Shown here piece after piece: positions 10,752 through 18,968 of a DNA stretch of 64,000 nucleotides; positions within the stretch are counted from its first letter, which is position 1, and the number at the start of each line of letters is the position of its first letter. Origin of the DNA: an uncultured Bdellovibrionales bacterium (GTDB taxonomy: Bacteria; Bdellovibrionota; Bdellovibrionia; Bdellovibrionales; UBA1609); NCBI GenBank assembly GCA_903833275.1, contig CAILEP010000006.1:47027-111026 (forward strand), read 5' to 3'. The notes beneath the pieces are model-generated. The model had not been told where the DNA came from. It saw only the letters and a list, made by a program, of their open reading frames with translations, and made no database searches. A program made the position numbers and the translations under genes.

Positions 10752-12071
10752 ATGAAAAACAAGATTCTCGTAGTTCTCTCATTAACCCTCATGATTTTCT
10801 CCGTGGGTTGCACAACAAAAAATGTCGACCAGAGCGCGCCCGATGGCGACGCGGCCGAATTGACCGGCGACTCTACTGGCGGTGACGCAGCAGCAACTGC
10901 GAAAGCTGATAGCAAGAGCGGTTCTTCAGAGCTTGGCGATGATTTTGGTTCTGACGATCAGAGCAAAGCGAGCACTGAAACCGCGAAGACCGGCGATGCA
11001 GCGGCAACGCCACCAGCCGCCGGCGGCACCGATGATCTCGCGGGCCTTGATGATGCTTCAGCGACTCCGCCGATGGATACAACTCCACCACCGTCAGGTG
11101 ATTTAGCGGCGACGCCACCGGCAATGGATGATACCCAAGGTTTGTCAGGCGCAGCAGCGATGGGTTCGGTCGATACACCGAAGCCCGTTATCCCGCTTCA
11201 AAAAATGGTGAGCGCGCCTTACACCAAGGGTGGGGTTCTCGCGAACGCGCTCTATGTTGCGCGGCCAAGCGACACACTAAAATCAGTATCGCAAAAAATT
11301 TACGGCCAAGATAAAGTGGCTGAGCTCAAAAAAGTAAACCCAAATCTTGCGCACCGAAAATTGAAAGTCGGCGATAAAGTTTACTACAATTCGCCCCAAA
11401 GACCGGGCGACAATTCGCAAATGCTGACTTACTACGAAGACAAGGGTCTGGCGCCTGAAGTTTATTTGGCACAATCGGGTGACAGCCTAAAAGCAGTGAG
11501 CAAAAAGTTGCTCGGTGATAGCAATAGTTGGAAAGAACTTTGGGCGACCAATCTTGATGTTGAATCAAAAGGTGATTTAGCAGAGGGCACGCGCCTTCGC
11601 TACTGGAGTAATGAGTCAGCTCCGGCTGCGCCGATGAACGAACCTCCGCCGCCGGCCCAAAACTTAGCGGCGAACACGCCGCCTCCTCCGACCGCAGCGC
11701 CAGCGCAAGTGGCGCCACCACCGATGCCGGCAGAAGCGCCCCAAGCGGCACCACCACCACCTCCGCAAGCGGCAGCAATGCCAGCTGAACCGCCACCACC
11801 TCCGCAAGCTGCAGCAATGCCGGCCGAACCGCCACCACCTCCGCAAGCAGCGGCAGCCGTGCCGCCGCCTCCGAAAAAAGCTCCGAAGGCACCGGGCGCA
11901 GCGGCCGATAAAGATGCGGGCGGTCTTGGCGATGATCCAGATCAAATGATGGCTCTTGGCGTAGGAGTTATTTTACTTCTGGCCGCCGCAGCACTGGTTA
12001 TTATTATTCGTAAGAAAAGAGCGAAGCGCTCCATCGATTTTCAAACGGCTTCGCACACTCAGATCGAATAG
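10752..12071 (+). CDS. LysM lipoprotein with C-terminal membrane helix
   Basis: From the ATG at 10752 the protein is 439 residues. It starts with a lipoprotein signal (lipobox FSVGC, Cys20). After a Ser/Asp/Gly/Ala-rich disordered stretch come two LysM-like peptidoglycan-binding modules at about 167-215 (ARPSDTLKSVSQKIYG) and 237-290 (AQSGDSLKAVSKKLLG). Next is a Pro/Ala-rich spacer with 13-residue tandem repeats, then a strong membrane helix at about 400-422 (GVGVILLLAAAALVIIIRKK) and a basic tail. The combination of a lipid anchor at one end, a membrane helix at the other and cell-wall modules between is unusual and suggests a tether across the periplasm. The frame is open upstream to 10656, but those residues would bury the signal peptide. 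Confidence 0.82.
   Translation: MKNKILVVLSLTLMIFSVGCTTKNVDQSAPDGDAAELTGDSTGGDAAATAKADSKSGSSELGDDFGSDDQSKASTETAKTGDAAATPPAAGGTDDLAGLDDASATPPMDTTPPPSGDLAATPPAMDDTQGLSGAAAMGSVDTPKPVIPLQKMVSAPYTKGGVLANALYVARPSDTLKSVSQKIYGQDKVAELKKVNPNLAHRKLKVGDKVYYNSPQRPGDNSQMLTYYEDKGLAPEVYLAQSGDSLKAVSKKLLGDSNSWKELWATNLDVESKGDLAEGTRLRYWSNESAPAAPMNEPPPPAQNLAANTPPPPTAAPAQVAPPPMPAEAPQAAPPPPPQAAAMPAEPPPPPQAAAMPAEPPPPPQAAAAVPPPPKKAPKAPGAAADKDAGGLGDDPDQMMALGVGVILLLAAAALVIIIRKKRAKRSIDFQTASHTQIE
11751..11855 (+). repeat. Tandem 39-bp repeat encoding Pro/Ala-rich units
   Basis: Two full copies and one partial copy of a 39-bp unit lie in the LysM lipoprotein gene (11751-11789, 11790-11828, 11829-about 11855). Each encodes PPPPPQAAAMPAE with only synonymous differences. 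Such repeats are prone to length change and set the length of the spacer in front of the C-terminal membrane helix. Confidence 0.8.
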
Positions 12072-12101
12072 TTGCAATTTAATTTTAGAGATGAAGTGGT
12101 T

Positions 12102-12130
12102 GGCCTAGAAGTTTTCTAGGCCACTTTTTT
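12102..12130. terminator. Convergent terminator, LysM gene / PilZ gene
   Basis: A perfect 9-bp GC-containing stem, GGCCTAGAA (12102-12110) with TTCTAGGCC (12114-12122), is closed by a GTT loop and followed by ACTTTTTT on the plus strand. It ends the LysM lipoprotein transcript. The right arm includes the stop codon of the convergent PilZ gene at 12116-12118. On the minus strand the run after the stem is less T-rich, so the plus direction is the stronger one. Confidence 0.75.
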
Positions 12131-12496
12131 AAAGATGCTATCAAGCACTTCGCGCTGACTATCGCGAGAATTTTCAACGAAATACATAAGGTCGTCCACA
12201 ATTTGAACGTCGCGATTATTGGTCGGCAAAAACTTAAGGCCGCAGCCAGAGTCACTGTTCCAAATCACATGTGCGCTGATTTGCCGGGCGCGCCCGCTCA
12301 CAAAAAGCGTGATTAGGACTTTATCTTGGGGTGATAATTTGCGCGGTAACGCCGTCTCAAGCTCAAGAAAGGCACCGGTTAAACTAATATTCTTTAATCG
12401 GCCCTTTTCTCCACGGCGCGCGTAACTACGGCGAAATTCGATTTCTAGTTGCAATGGCATGCGCGGGGCTGGGCTGCTCACGTTTTCACCGTCCAT
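12116..12496 (-). CDS. PilZ-domain protein
   Basis: A 126-residue stand-alone PilZ domain, the usual cyclic-di-GMP receptor. The binding signature is visible: FRRSYARRGEKG supplies the arginines and NISLTGAFLE matches the D/N-x-S-x-x-G element about 15 residues later. The rest forms the beta barrel (VLITLFVSGRARQISAHVIW, GCGLKFL). There is no attached enzyme or DNA-binding domain, so it probably acts by protein contact; such single-domain proteins are numerous in Bdellovibrio and link cyclic-di-GMP to motility and predation. Start ATG at 12496 with CGGAGG just upstream. Confidence 0.88.
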   Translation of the reverse strand: MDGENVSSPAPRMPLQLEIEFRRSYARRGEKGRLKNISLTGAFLELETALPRKLSPQDKVLITLFVSGRARQISAHVIWNSDSGCGLKFLPTNNRDVQIVDDLMYFVENSRDSQREVLDSIFKKVA

Positions 12497-12873
12497 AAAG
12501 ACCTCCGAGGCTATCTATTCTATCGGCTAAAGAAGCGAAATCATTTAGACCAAACGGCCAGGCTCTCATTCTGATACGATTTGACGTCCCAAAATAAGAC
12601 GGGGTTGCAATGGCCGCTCATTTCGTGCAGTAATAAGGGGGTTGACAAACCTTGTCGGTACTCGCTAGACATGGAGCTGTCTTTCAAGGGGATACCAGAA
12701 ATACCCGTACGTACAATACGCCGCGAGCGCCCAATAGGGCGGGTTTTAGACAATAATTTTTAGCTTTAGATAATAAATAAAAATAAAATAATAAAATATA
12801 AGACGGGCTTTGTGCCTGCAAAAATAAACAAATAAAACAATAAAACCCATACAACCTAAAATAGAGAGTGCGA
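12497..12873 (+). promoter_or_regulatory. rho promoter and long leader region
   Basis: This 377-bp gap separates the divergent PilZ gene and rho. A good -35 box TTGACA is at 12642-12647 with a weak -10 candidate TAGACA at 12666-12671 (18-bp spacer), which would give a leader of about 200 nt. Inside it, a 5-bp GC stem CGCCC (12728-12732) / GGGCG (12737-12741) is followed by GGTTTT, an attenuator-like element, and the last 100 bp are very A-rich. A 30-codon reading frame (12671-12763) covers the hairpin but has no ribosome binding site. E. coli rho is known to be autoregulated through a leader, so this arrangement is plausible but unproven. Confidence 0.4.
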
Positions 12874-14541
12874 ATGTCAGATTCTTCTGAAAACAACGAT
12901 AAGTCTCCAGAAACAAAACCGCCAGCAGCAGCAAATGAACGATCAGAAAAGCCTTCAGAGGGCTCGAGCTCATCAGGGCACGAAGGTGACGACGACGGTG
13001 GCAGACAAAACCGATTTCGTCATGGCGGTGGTGGCGGCGGCAAGCCCAGAAGCTTCGGCGGCGGTGGCCGCAGCAATAATCAGCGAGGCGGTGGCGGACA
13101 TCGTCAACAGCACGGTGGCGGCGGGGGCGGCGGCTATCGCAACAATAATAGTGGTCAGTCGAGTTTTAGGTCTCAACGGGCCCCGGTGCCGGATGATGAC
13201 TTCGTACCAGGAGGGGCTTCTACGCCCCCAATAACACCTGTTTCAGCTTCTGATTTGGCAGACATCAATCTGACCGACGAAGAGAAAAAAGCCCTCTCAA
13301 GCGAGCATCTAAAATCAAAAGATATCCAATACATCATCAATCTCGCCGAAAAGCTAAAAATTGAAAACGCAGCTGGCATGCGCCGCCAAGATATTATTTT
13401 TGAAATCTTGAAGCGTGCGGCCCTTCTTGGCGATATTTATGGTAACGGCGTTCTTGAGATTCTGCCCGATGGCTACGGCTTTTTGCGATCGCCCGACTAC
13501 AACTATTTGCCAGGCCCCGATGATATTTATGTAAGCCCCTCGCAAATCCGTCGCTTTGGCTTGAGGACTGGCGATACGGTGACCGGCACTGTTCGGCCGC
13601 CAAAAGAAGGCGAGCGTTATTTTGCCCTCTTGAAGGTCGATGCCCTCAACTACGAACCACCAGAAAATTCAAAAAACAAAATATTATTTGATAACTTGAC
13701 GCCGCTCTACCCGAGCAAGCGACTGTTGCTTGAGTTCGAGCCAAACGAGTGGACCACTCGTGTTGTTGATATGATGTCTCCGCTTGGCAAAGGCCAGCGT
13801 GGTCTCATTGTAGCGCCTCCACGAACCGGCAAAACGGTGCTGATGCAAAATATCGCCAATGCGATTGCCAAAAATCATCCTGAAGTAAAACTGATCGTTC
13901 TTTTGATCGATGAGCGCCCTGAAGAAGTGACAGACATGTCACGTTCTGTAAAAGGCGAAGTGATCAGTTCAACTTTCGACGAACCGCCAACCCGCCACGT
14001 TCAGGTGGCCGAGATGGTAATCGAAAAGGCGAAACGCCTGGTTGAGCACAAACACGACGTCGTTATTTTGCTCGATTCGATTACGCGACTTGCCCGGGCT
14101 TACAACACCGTTGTGCCGCCATCTGGCAAAATTCTTTCTGGTGGTGTGGACTCAAACGCTCTTCACAAGCCGAAAAGATTTTTTGGAGCCGCTCGAAACA
14201 TCGAAGAGGGCGGCAGCTTGACGATTATCGCTACGGCCCTAATCGACACTGGCTCGCGTATGGACGAAGTTATTTTCGAAGAGTTTAAAGGTACCGGTAA
14301 CTCGGAGATCCATCTTGATCGCAAGTTGATGGAGAAGAGAATCTTTCCGTGTATGGACATCAATAAGTCTGGAACACGTAAAGAAGATATGCTTATGAAA
14401 AAAGAAGACCTCAACCGGCTATGGATACTGCGCAAGGTTTTGGCGCCTATGAACGTTGTGGATAGCATGGAGTTCTTGCTCGACAAAATGAGAGCTACGA
14501 AATCAAATGTTGATTTCTTAAAAAGTATGGGCGGCCAGTAA
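12874..14541 (+). CDS. rho: Transcription termination factor Rho with Gly-rich N-terminus
   Basis: The 555-residue hexameric RNA helicase ends transcription. Compared with E. coli Rho (419 residues) it has about 130 extra N-terminal residues: an acidic/Ser-rich start, then a stretch at about 45-105 made almost only of Gly, Arg, Asn, Gln and His (RGG-like). The Rho N-domain follows ([16 protein letters not shown]), then the RNA-binding cold-shock fold ([16 protein letters not shown]), the Walker A loop [18 protein letters not shown], the Walker [12 protein letters not shown] and a C-terminal motor domain of normal length. The ATG at 12874 is preferred to the GTG at 12868 because AGAGAG then lies at a sensible distance. 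Disordered RNA-binding extensions in Rho are known from several phyla. Confidence 0.95.
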   Translation: MSDSSENNDKSPETKPPAAANERSEKPSEGSSSSGHEGDDDGGRQNRFRHGGGGGGKPRSFGGGGRSNNQRGGGGHRQQHGGGGGGGYRNNNSGQSSFRSQRAPVPDDDFVPGGASTPPITPVSASDLADINLTDEEKKALSSEHLKSKDIQYIINLAEKLKIENAAGMRRQDIIFEILKRAALLGDIYGNGVLEILPDGYGFLRSPDYNYLPGPDDIYVSPSQIRRFGLRTGDTVTGTVRPPKEGERYFALLKVDALNYEPPENSKNKILFDNLTPLYPSKRLLLEFEPNEWTTRVVDMMSPLGKGQRGLIVAPPRTGKTVLMQNIANAIAKNHPEVKLIVLLIDERPEEVTDMSRSVKGEVISSTFDEPPTRHVQVAEMVIEKAKRLVEHKHDVVILLDSITRLARAYNTVVPPSGKILSGGVDSNALHKPKRFFGAARNIEEGGSLTIIATALIDTGSRMDEVIFEEFKGTGNSEIHLDRKLMEKRIFPCMDINKSGTRKEDMLMKKEDLNRLWILRKVLAPMNVVDSMEFLLDKMRATKSNVDFLKSMGGQ

Positions 14542-14559
14542 ACTATCGAAATAATTAGG

Positions 14560-14594
14560 AAAAAATAGCTGACTTCTGTAAAAGAAGTCAGCTA
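14560..14594 (-). repeat. 12-bp perfect inverted repeat between rho and prfA
   Basis: TAGCTGACTTCT (14566-14577) and AGAAGTCAGCTA (14583-14594) form a perfect 12-bp stem with a GTAAA loop. An A-run precedes it on the plus strand, so read on the minus strand it is a hairpin followed by six Ts: an intrinsic terminator facing left. No minus-strand gene is present to the right that would need one. On the plus strand there is no T-run, but the hairpin could still define the 3' end of rho mRNA. Confidence 0.6.
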
Positions 14595-14805
14595 CGCAGA
14601 AAGCAATGCTGCGCATCAAAAATGTGGATAACCCTGTGAGTAAGTAGGCCTCGAGCGAAAGCTGAGGGCTTCTAAAAGAACATTTCGCAATTTCTTGATG
14701 AGTTGGGTAAAAACCCTAGAGCACCGACGAAACTTCGACTGTAGTTAAATTGTGAAAAAAATTTATAGTTTAAAATCACTGATGTTGTAAAGAAAATAAA
14801 TCGAA

Positions 14806-15882
14806 ATGCTTAAAAAACTTGAAGAAGTCGAAAAAAAATTTGAACGAATCAGTTCTGACCTGCAGGCGCCGGGCGTTGCCGATAACCAAAAGACCTATCG
14901 CGAATTGATGAAAGAGTACGCAAACCTAGAGAAGGTTGTGGTTACTTTTCGTGAATTTAAAAAGCTCCTAAAGAACATTTCTGAAAATAAAGAGCTCTTA
15001 GGTAGTGAGAACGATGAAGAAATGCGAAAACTCATCAAAATTGACCTCACTGAACTTGAGAAACAAAGAGACCTAAAAGAAGAAGAGCTGAAGCTCTCGC
15101 TTTTACCGAAAGACCCCAACGACGATAAAAACATTGTGCTCGAAATTCGGGCAGGCGCTGGCGGTGACGAGGCGAGTCTTTTTGCCGAAGAACTTTTTCG
15201 AGCCTATTCAATTTATGCGAGCCATCGCGGCTGGAAGATGACGGCTGTGTCTCTTTCGGCGGGCAATGTTGGTGGCTACAAAGAAATAATCGCGATGATC
15301 ACCGGCGATAAGGTTTATAGCGTTATGAAATTCGAGAGCGGCGTGCATCGTGTTCAACGCGTGCCAAAGACTGAGGCCCAGGGCCGCATTCATACTTCAA
15401 CAATCACGGTCGCGGTTTTGCCAGAGGCTGACGAAGTTGATGTTCAAATTAACCCGGCTGATTTACGAATCGACGTTATGAGGGCCAGTGGCGCGGGCGG
15501 GCAGTCGGTGAATCGTACCGAGTCAGCCGTTCGAGTGACCCATTTACCTTCGGGTATTGCGGTGGCCTGCCAAGAAGGTAAGTCTCAGTTAAGCAATAAA
15601 GAGCGCGCCATGCAGATTCTTTATGCAAAGCTAATGTCTCTTGAGGAAGAAAAATTTCGTCGAGAAGCTTCAGATGCCCGTCTTGCCCAAATCGGCACAG
15701 GCGATCGGTCTGAGCGAATTCGAACATACAACTTCCCGCAATCGCGCATAACCGATCACCGAATTGGGTTTACCACTCACCAGCTGAGCTCGGTTATGGA
15801 TGGTGCTTTCGAAGTGATGCTTGACCCAGTTGTCAGTTATTTCAGAGCAGAGCAGTTAAAGCAGCAAACGGTGGGCGCTTAA
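14806..15882 (+). CDS. prfA: Peptide chain release factor 1
   Basis: The 358-residue RF1 recognises UAA and UAG stop codons and triggers release of the finished peptide. It carries the GGQ motif at 231-233 ([15 protein letters not shown]), whose Gln is the target of PrmC, and the RF1-specific PxT anticodon-like tripeptide as PKT at 187-189 ([13 protein letters not shown]), not the SPF of RF2. Length and the C-terminal tail are typical. It is followed after 4 bp by prmC, which encodes its methyltransferase, a widely conserved pairing. Confidence 0.97.
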   Translation: MLKKLEEVEKKFERISSDLQAPGVADNQKTYRELMKEYANLEKVVVTFREFKKLLKNISENKELLGSENDEEMRKLIKIDLTELEKQRDLKEEELKLSLLPKDPNDDKNIVLEIRAGAGGDEASLFAEELFRAYSIYASHRGWKMTAVSLSAGNVGGYKEIIAMITGDKVYSVMKFESGVHRVQRVPKTEAQGRIHTSTITVAVLPEADEVDVQINPADLRIDVMRASGAGGQSVNRTESAVRVTHLPSGIAVACQEGKSQLSNKERAMQILYAKLMSLEEEKFRREASDARLAQIGTGDRSERIRTYNFPQSRITDHRIGFTTHQLSSVMDGAFEVMLDPVVSYFRAEQLKQQTVGA

Positions 15883-15886
15883 TTCA

Positions 15887-16759
15887 ATGCGCGTTCAAGA
15901 CCTCTATTCGACAGTGACCAAAGCATTGCGGTCAGGCGGAGCGCTTTCTTTAAAGCCTAATATAGAGTTAGAGGCCAATTGGATTGTCGAACATTACACC
16001 GAGCTTAACTTTCTCGATCGCGTTAGAGACCCAGCCAAAGAGATTTCAGAAATTGCCGCAAATAAGGCCATAGAGGCCGCACAGAGATGTTTAGCCGGCG
16101 AACCGCTTGCGTATATTTTGGGTTATAAAGAATTCTTTGGGCTCAAATTTCAGGTGAACTCGAACGTGCTTATCCCGCGGCCCGAGACCGAGCTGCTTGT
16201 CGAGTGGGGCCTTGAATGGCTTCAAGACCACACCACGGTGATGGACGAAACGCGCGTACTTGAGCTCGGTACGGGTTCGGGCTGTATCGCAACAGCCTTG
16301 GTAAAACACTTTAAAGGGCTAAGGGTTGTCGCCGTTGAAAAGTCGCCTGGGGCATTGGTGGTGGCAAAGGCCAATGCTTATGCTCACGGTGCTCAGAACC
16401 ATATAGAGTTTCTCAATATTGACGCAGCTAATGTCGCCCAAGAGTTAAATGGTCAAAGTTTTGATTTGATTTTAGCGAACCCGCCGTACATTGACCCAAA
16501 CGACACCGAGATTGAGGCGTCAGTAAGAGACTACGAGCCGGCCGAAGCGCTGTTCGCAATGGGCGGGCTTTCTGCGGTGCAGTCGTGGCTGCATGCGGCG
16601 GCACCGCTTTTAAAAAATCATTCGGCGCTGGGGTTTGAAATTGGCGCGCGCCAGGGAGCTGATGCTCTCAAACTCGTTCGTGACCTAAATGTTTTTTCGA
16701 AGCAATATGTGCTGCAAGATTTGTCAGGCCGAGACCGTTTTGTTTGTGGTGAAAAATAG
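15887..16759 (+). CDS. prmC: Release factor glutamine methyltransferase PrmC
   Basis: A 290-residue SAM-dependent enzyme (formerly HemK) that N5-methylates the GGQ glutamine of release factors. The N-terminal helical domain is followed by PLAYILGYKEFFGL and PRPETELLVEW, the SAM site LELGTGSGCIATAL, and the substrate-gripping motif NPPYI (DLILANPPYIDP). Neighbours prfA and murA are separated by 4 and 20 bp, so all three are likely one transcript. Confidence 0.96.
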   Translation: MRVQDLYSTVTKALRSGGALSLKPNIELEANWIVEHYTELNFLDRVRDPAKEISEIAANKAIEAAQRCLAGEPLAYILGYKEFFGLKFQVNSNVLIPRPETELLVEWGLEWLQDHTTVMDETRVLELGTGSGCIATALVKHFKGLRVVAVEKSPGALVVAKANAYAHGAQNHIEFLNIDAANVAQELNGQSFDLILANPPYIDPNDTEIEASVRDYEPAEALFAMGGLSAVQSWLHAAAPLLKNHSALGFEIGARQGADALKLVRDLNVFSKQYVLQDLSGRDRFVCGEK

Positions 16760-16779
16760 GCCGCGAAGGGTAACAAGCG

Positions 16780-18036
16780 ATGGATTCTGTTTTAGTTAAA
16801 GGCGGGCGTGTTCTTAACGGTGAAGTTGAGGCAAGTGGCGCGAAAAATTCGGCCTTGCCGCTGATGTTTGCAACATTGCTGGCTGAGGGCGATCATGTTT
16901 TTCACAATACTCCGCGGCTAAAAGACATTCAGTCGACTTGCGAACTACTAAATCTTTTTGGATGCCAGACTCAACACGACGGGCATTTGCTAAAAATAAA
17001 AGTCAACAAGCTGAAGACTCGCGAAGCCCATTACGATGTGGTTCGAAAAATGCGAGCGAGCATTCTGTGTTTGGGCCCATTGATTGCCAAGTATGGCGAA
17101 GCCCATGTTAGCTTGCCTGGCGGATGTGCCATTGGCACCCGCCCGATCGATCTACATCTTGAGGCCATTAAAGCGCTTGGCGCCGAAATTCGCATGGAGA
17201 ACGGCTATGTCGTGGCCCATGCGAAAAAACTGAAAGGTGCGAATGTTTTATTTGAGACCACCACTGTTGGTGGCACCGAAAATATTTTGATGGCGGCCTG
17301 TTTAGCTGAGGGCGAAACGCGAATCGAAAATGCGGCGAAAGAGCCTGAAATTGTCGATCTCGCAAATTATTTAATTAAAATGGGTGCGAAGATTAAAGGT
17401 GCCGGTACGAGCATTATCACGGTTGAGGGCGTTTCGACTCTTAAACCGGCCGAGCATGAAATTATCGCTGATCGAATTGAGGCCGGCACTCTATTGATCG
17501 CTGGGGCAATCACCGGTGGCGAAGTGACTGTGAAAAAGTGTCGCCCCGATCATTTGCCCGCACTGATTGAAAAAATGCGCGAAGCGGGCTTCAAGATCAG
17601 CCAAGAGGCCACGACTATGACAGTTCATAAGTGCTCAAGCTGGAGTGGCGTCGATGTCACCACAGCGCCCCACCCGGCCTTCCCGACCGACCTTCAGGCC
17701 CAGTTTATGGCGCTGATGACACAGGCTGATGGCACAAGTGTTATCACTGAAACAATATTCGAAAATCGATTTATGCATGTTCAAGAGCTTGTGCGTCTTG
17801 GGGCGGACATTACGCCAAAAACGCGTGTGGCTGTTGTGCGGGGCAAAAAAGGCTGCCTTCAGGGCGCGCCCGTTATGGCCACAGATTTGCGGGCCAGTGC
17901 GAGCCTTGTTATTGCCGGCTTAGTTGCGTCTGGCGAAACGCAGGTAAACAGAATCTATCATCTTGACCGTGGTTACGAGCGCCTCGAAGACAAGCTCAAC
18001 GGGCTTGGCGCCAGCGTCATTCGTAAAAATACCTAA
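16780..18036 (+). CDS. murA: UDP-GlcNAc 1-carboxyvinyltransferase MurA
   Basis: The 418-residue enzyme transfers enolpyruvate from PEP to UDP-GlcNAc, the first committed step of peptidoglycan synthesis. Motifs include the N-terminal SGAKNSALPLM, the loop GGCAIGTRPIDLH with the active-site Cys116 (the fosfomycin-binding position, Cys115 in E. coli), FPTDLQAQF and the C-terminal RGYERLEDKL. Length is as expected. The ATG is 20 bp after prmC. The minus-strand terminator downstream belongs to the convergent neighbour. Confidence 0.97.
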   Translation: MDSVLVKGGRVLNGEVEASGAKNSALPLMFATLLAEGDHVFHNTPRLKDIQSTCELLNLFGCQTQHDGHLLKIKVNKLKTREAHYDVVRKMRASILCLGPLIAKYGEAHVSLPGGCAIGTRPIDLHLEAIKALGAEIRMENGYVVAHAKKLKGANVLFETTTVGGTENILMAACLAEGETRIENAAKEPEIVDLANYLIKMGAKIKGAGTSIITVEGVSTLKPAEHEIIADRIEAGTLLIAGAITGGEVTVKKCRPDHLPALIEKMREAGFKISQEATTMTVHKCSSWSGVDVTTAPHPAFPTDLQAQFMALMTQADGTSVITETIFENRFMHVQELVRLGADITPKTRVAVVRGKKGCLQGAPVMATDLRASASLVIAGLVASGETQVNRIYHLDRGYERLEDKLNGLGASVIRKNT

Positions 18037-18049
18037 ATAGTAAAATTGC

Positions 18050-18091
18050 AAAAAAAAACCCGAGCGTTCGGGAGGGGCCGTCAGCTCGGGT
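18050..18091 (-). terminator. Terminator of the exported-protein gene (minus strand)
   Basis: Read on the minus strand, a CCCGA-ACGC-TCGGG hairpin (18059-18072) is followed directly by a run of eight or more Ts (18050-18058). A longer competing stem also exists: ACCCGAGC at 18058-18065 can pair with GCTCGGGT at 18084-18091. That longer stem could serve murA on the plus strand, but it lacks a following T-run. Confidence 0.7.
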
Positions 18092-18128
18092 GGTAATCAT
18101 TACTGCACAATAATTTTTTGGAGGGGAA

Positions 18129-18800
18129 TCAGTGCGCAGTAGTGTTTAGACCTGTTAACAAAAACAATGGGCGTTCAATTGCACCGCCACCAATACTTGG
18201 CTTCTGGTTCTCAAGGACAAGACCAGAAACGTCGATTTGGTGGCCGATGTACTTTTTCAAATTAATAAAGGGGCTGCGAACTTCAAACGCTGTGTTTTTA
18301 TCGACAATAACGATAAGCTTGCCGTCGTTCATGACGGTAAATACTCCACCAGCCACTTTTTGAGTTGCGAATGGAAATTCAAACGAAAATTGACTGAAGT
18401 CGACTTCTGCGACCTGTAGTCCGTTCGGGCCAAGAAAGCGGTAGATGCCGTTAACATCGACGTGAAGGTCGGCAAGATCGTATTTAAGAGAACGAATATC
18501 AAAAGCGAGTTCATAGGTCCCGCCGACCATTGTTACAGCCATGCAAACGTCGCCGGCCATTTCAGCGGCAACACTAAGTTGAAGAACGCCAGTGTCTTTG
18601 GTTACGGTCAAAACAGGGCGCGGTGATGCGGCGCAAAGATTTGGCATGTATCCTGAGATTTTTACGATCATAGAAGTCGAACTGTACTTAAGATCGCTAA
18701 TTGGTGCGGCAACCATATGTATTGTTGGGGCGGCAGCGCGAGCAAAAATTGCGACGGTAAAGGCCAATGAGAAAGTTAAAATTAAAAGGAATTGTTTCAT
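18129..18800 (-). CDS. Exported protein of unknown function
   Basis: A 223-residue protein beginning with a clear Sec signal peptide (MKQFLLILTFSLAFTVAIF, cleavage near ARAAA). The mature part is beta-rich with three cysteines (NLCAAS, DVCMAV) and no recognisable motif; periodic hydrophobic strands suggest a small beta-sandwich or barrel. The start at 18800 is chosen because GGGGGG stands just upstream and the signal peptide begins there, although the frame is open to 18848. A strong terminator follows. No function can be assigned. Confidence 0.75.
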   Translation of the reverse strand: MKQFLLILTFSLAFTVAIFARAAAPTIHMVAAPISDLKYSSTSMIVKISGYMPNLCAASPRPVLTVTKDTGVLQLSVAAEMAGDVCMAVTMVGGTYELAFDIRSLKYDLADLHVDVNGIYRFLGPNGLQVAEVDFSQFSFEFPFATQKVAGGVFTVMNDGKLIVIVDKNTAFEVRSPFINLKKYIGHQIDVSGLVLENQKPSIGGGAIERPLFLLTGLNTTAH

Positions 18801-18968
18801 ATGCCCCCCGGCTATATGGGAGCAATAAGCAATATTAATGCCAAACATAAAATAATCCCTATTCTAATTTATTGATATAGGACGGCATAATGCTTAGCAT
18901 AAACAAGGGGATCGGTTCTATTTTGGGGCTTAGTTATGAAACCAGCGCCAAAGTGGAACCGCTGAAAA

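Noticed and set aside
11326..11945. Long open frames on the minus strand opposite the LysM lipoprotein gene
   Set aside because: They are antisense to Pro/Ala repeats; composition (Arg/Trp or Val/Leu runs) mirrors the codons of the real gene and there is no ribosome binding site.
14623..14631. Replication origin around the DnaA box
   Set aside because: Only one box, no cluster, no dnaA or dnaN gene and no AT-rich unwinding element typical of oriC.
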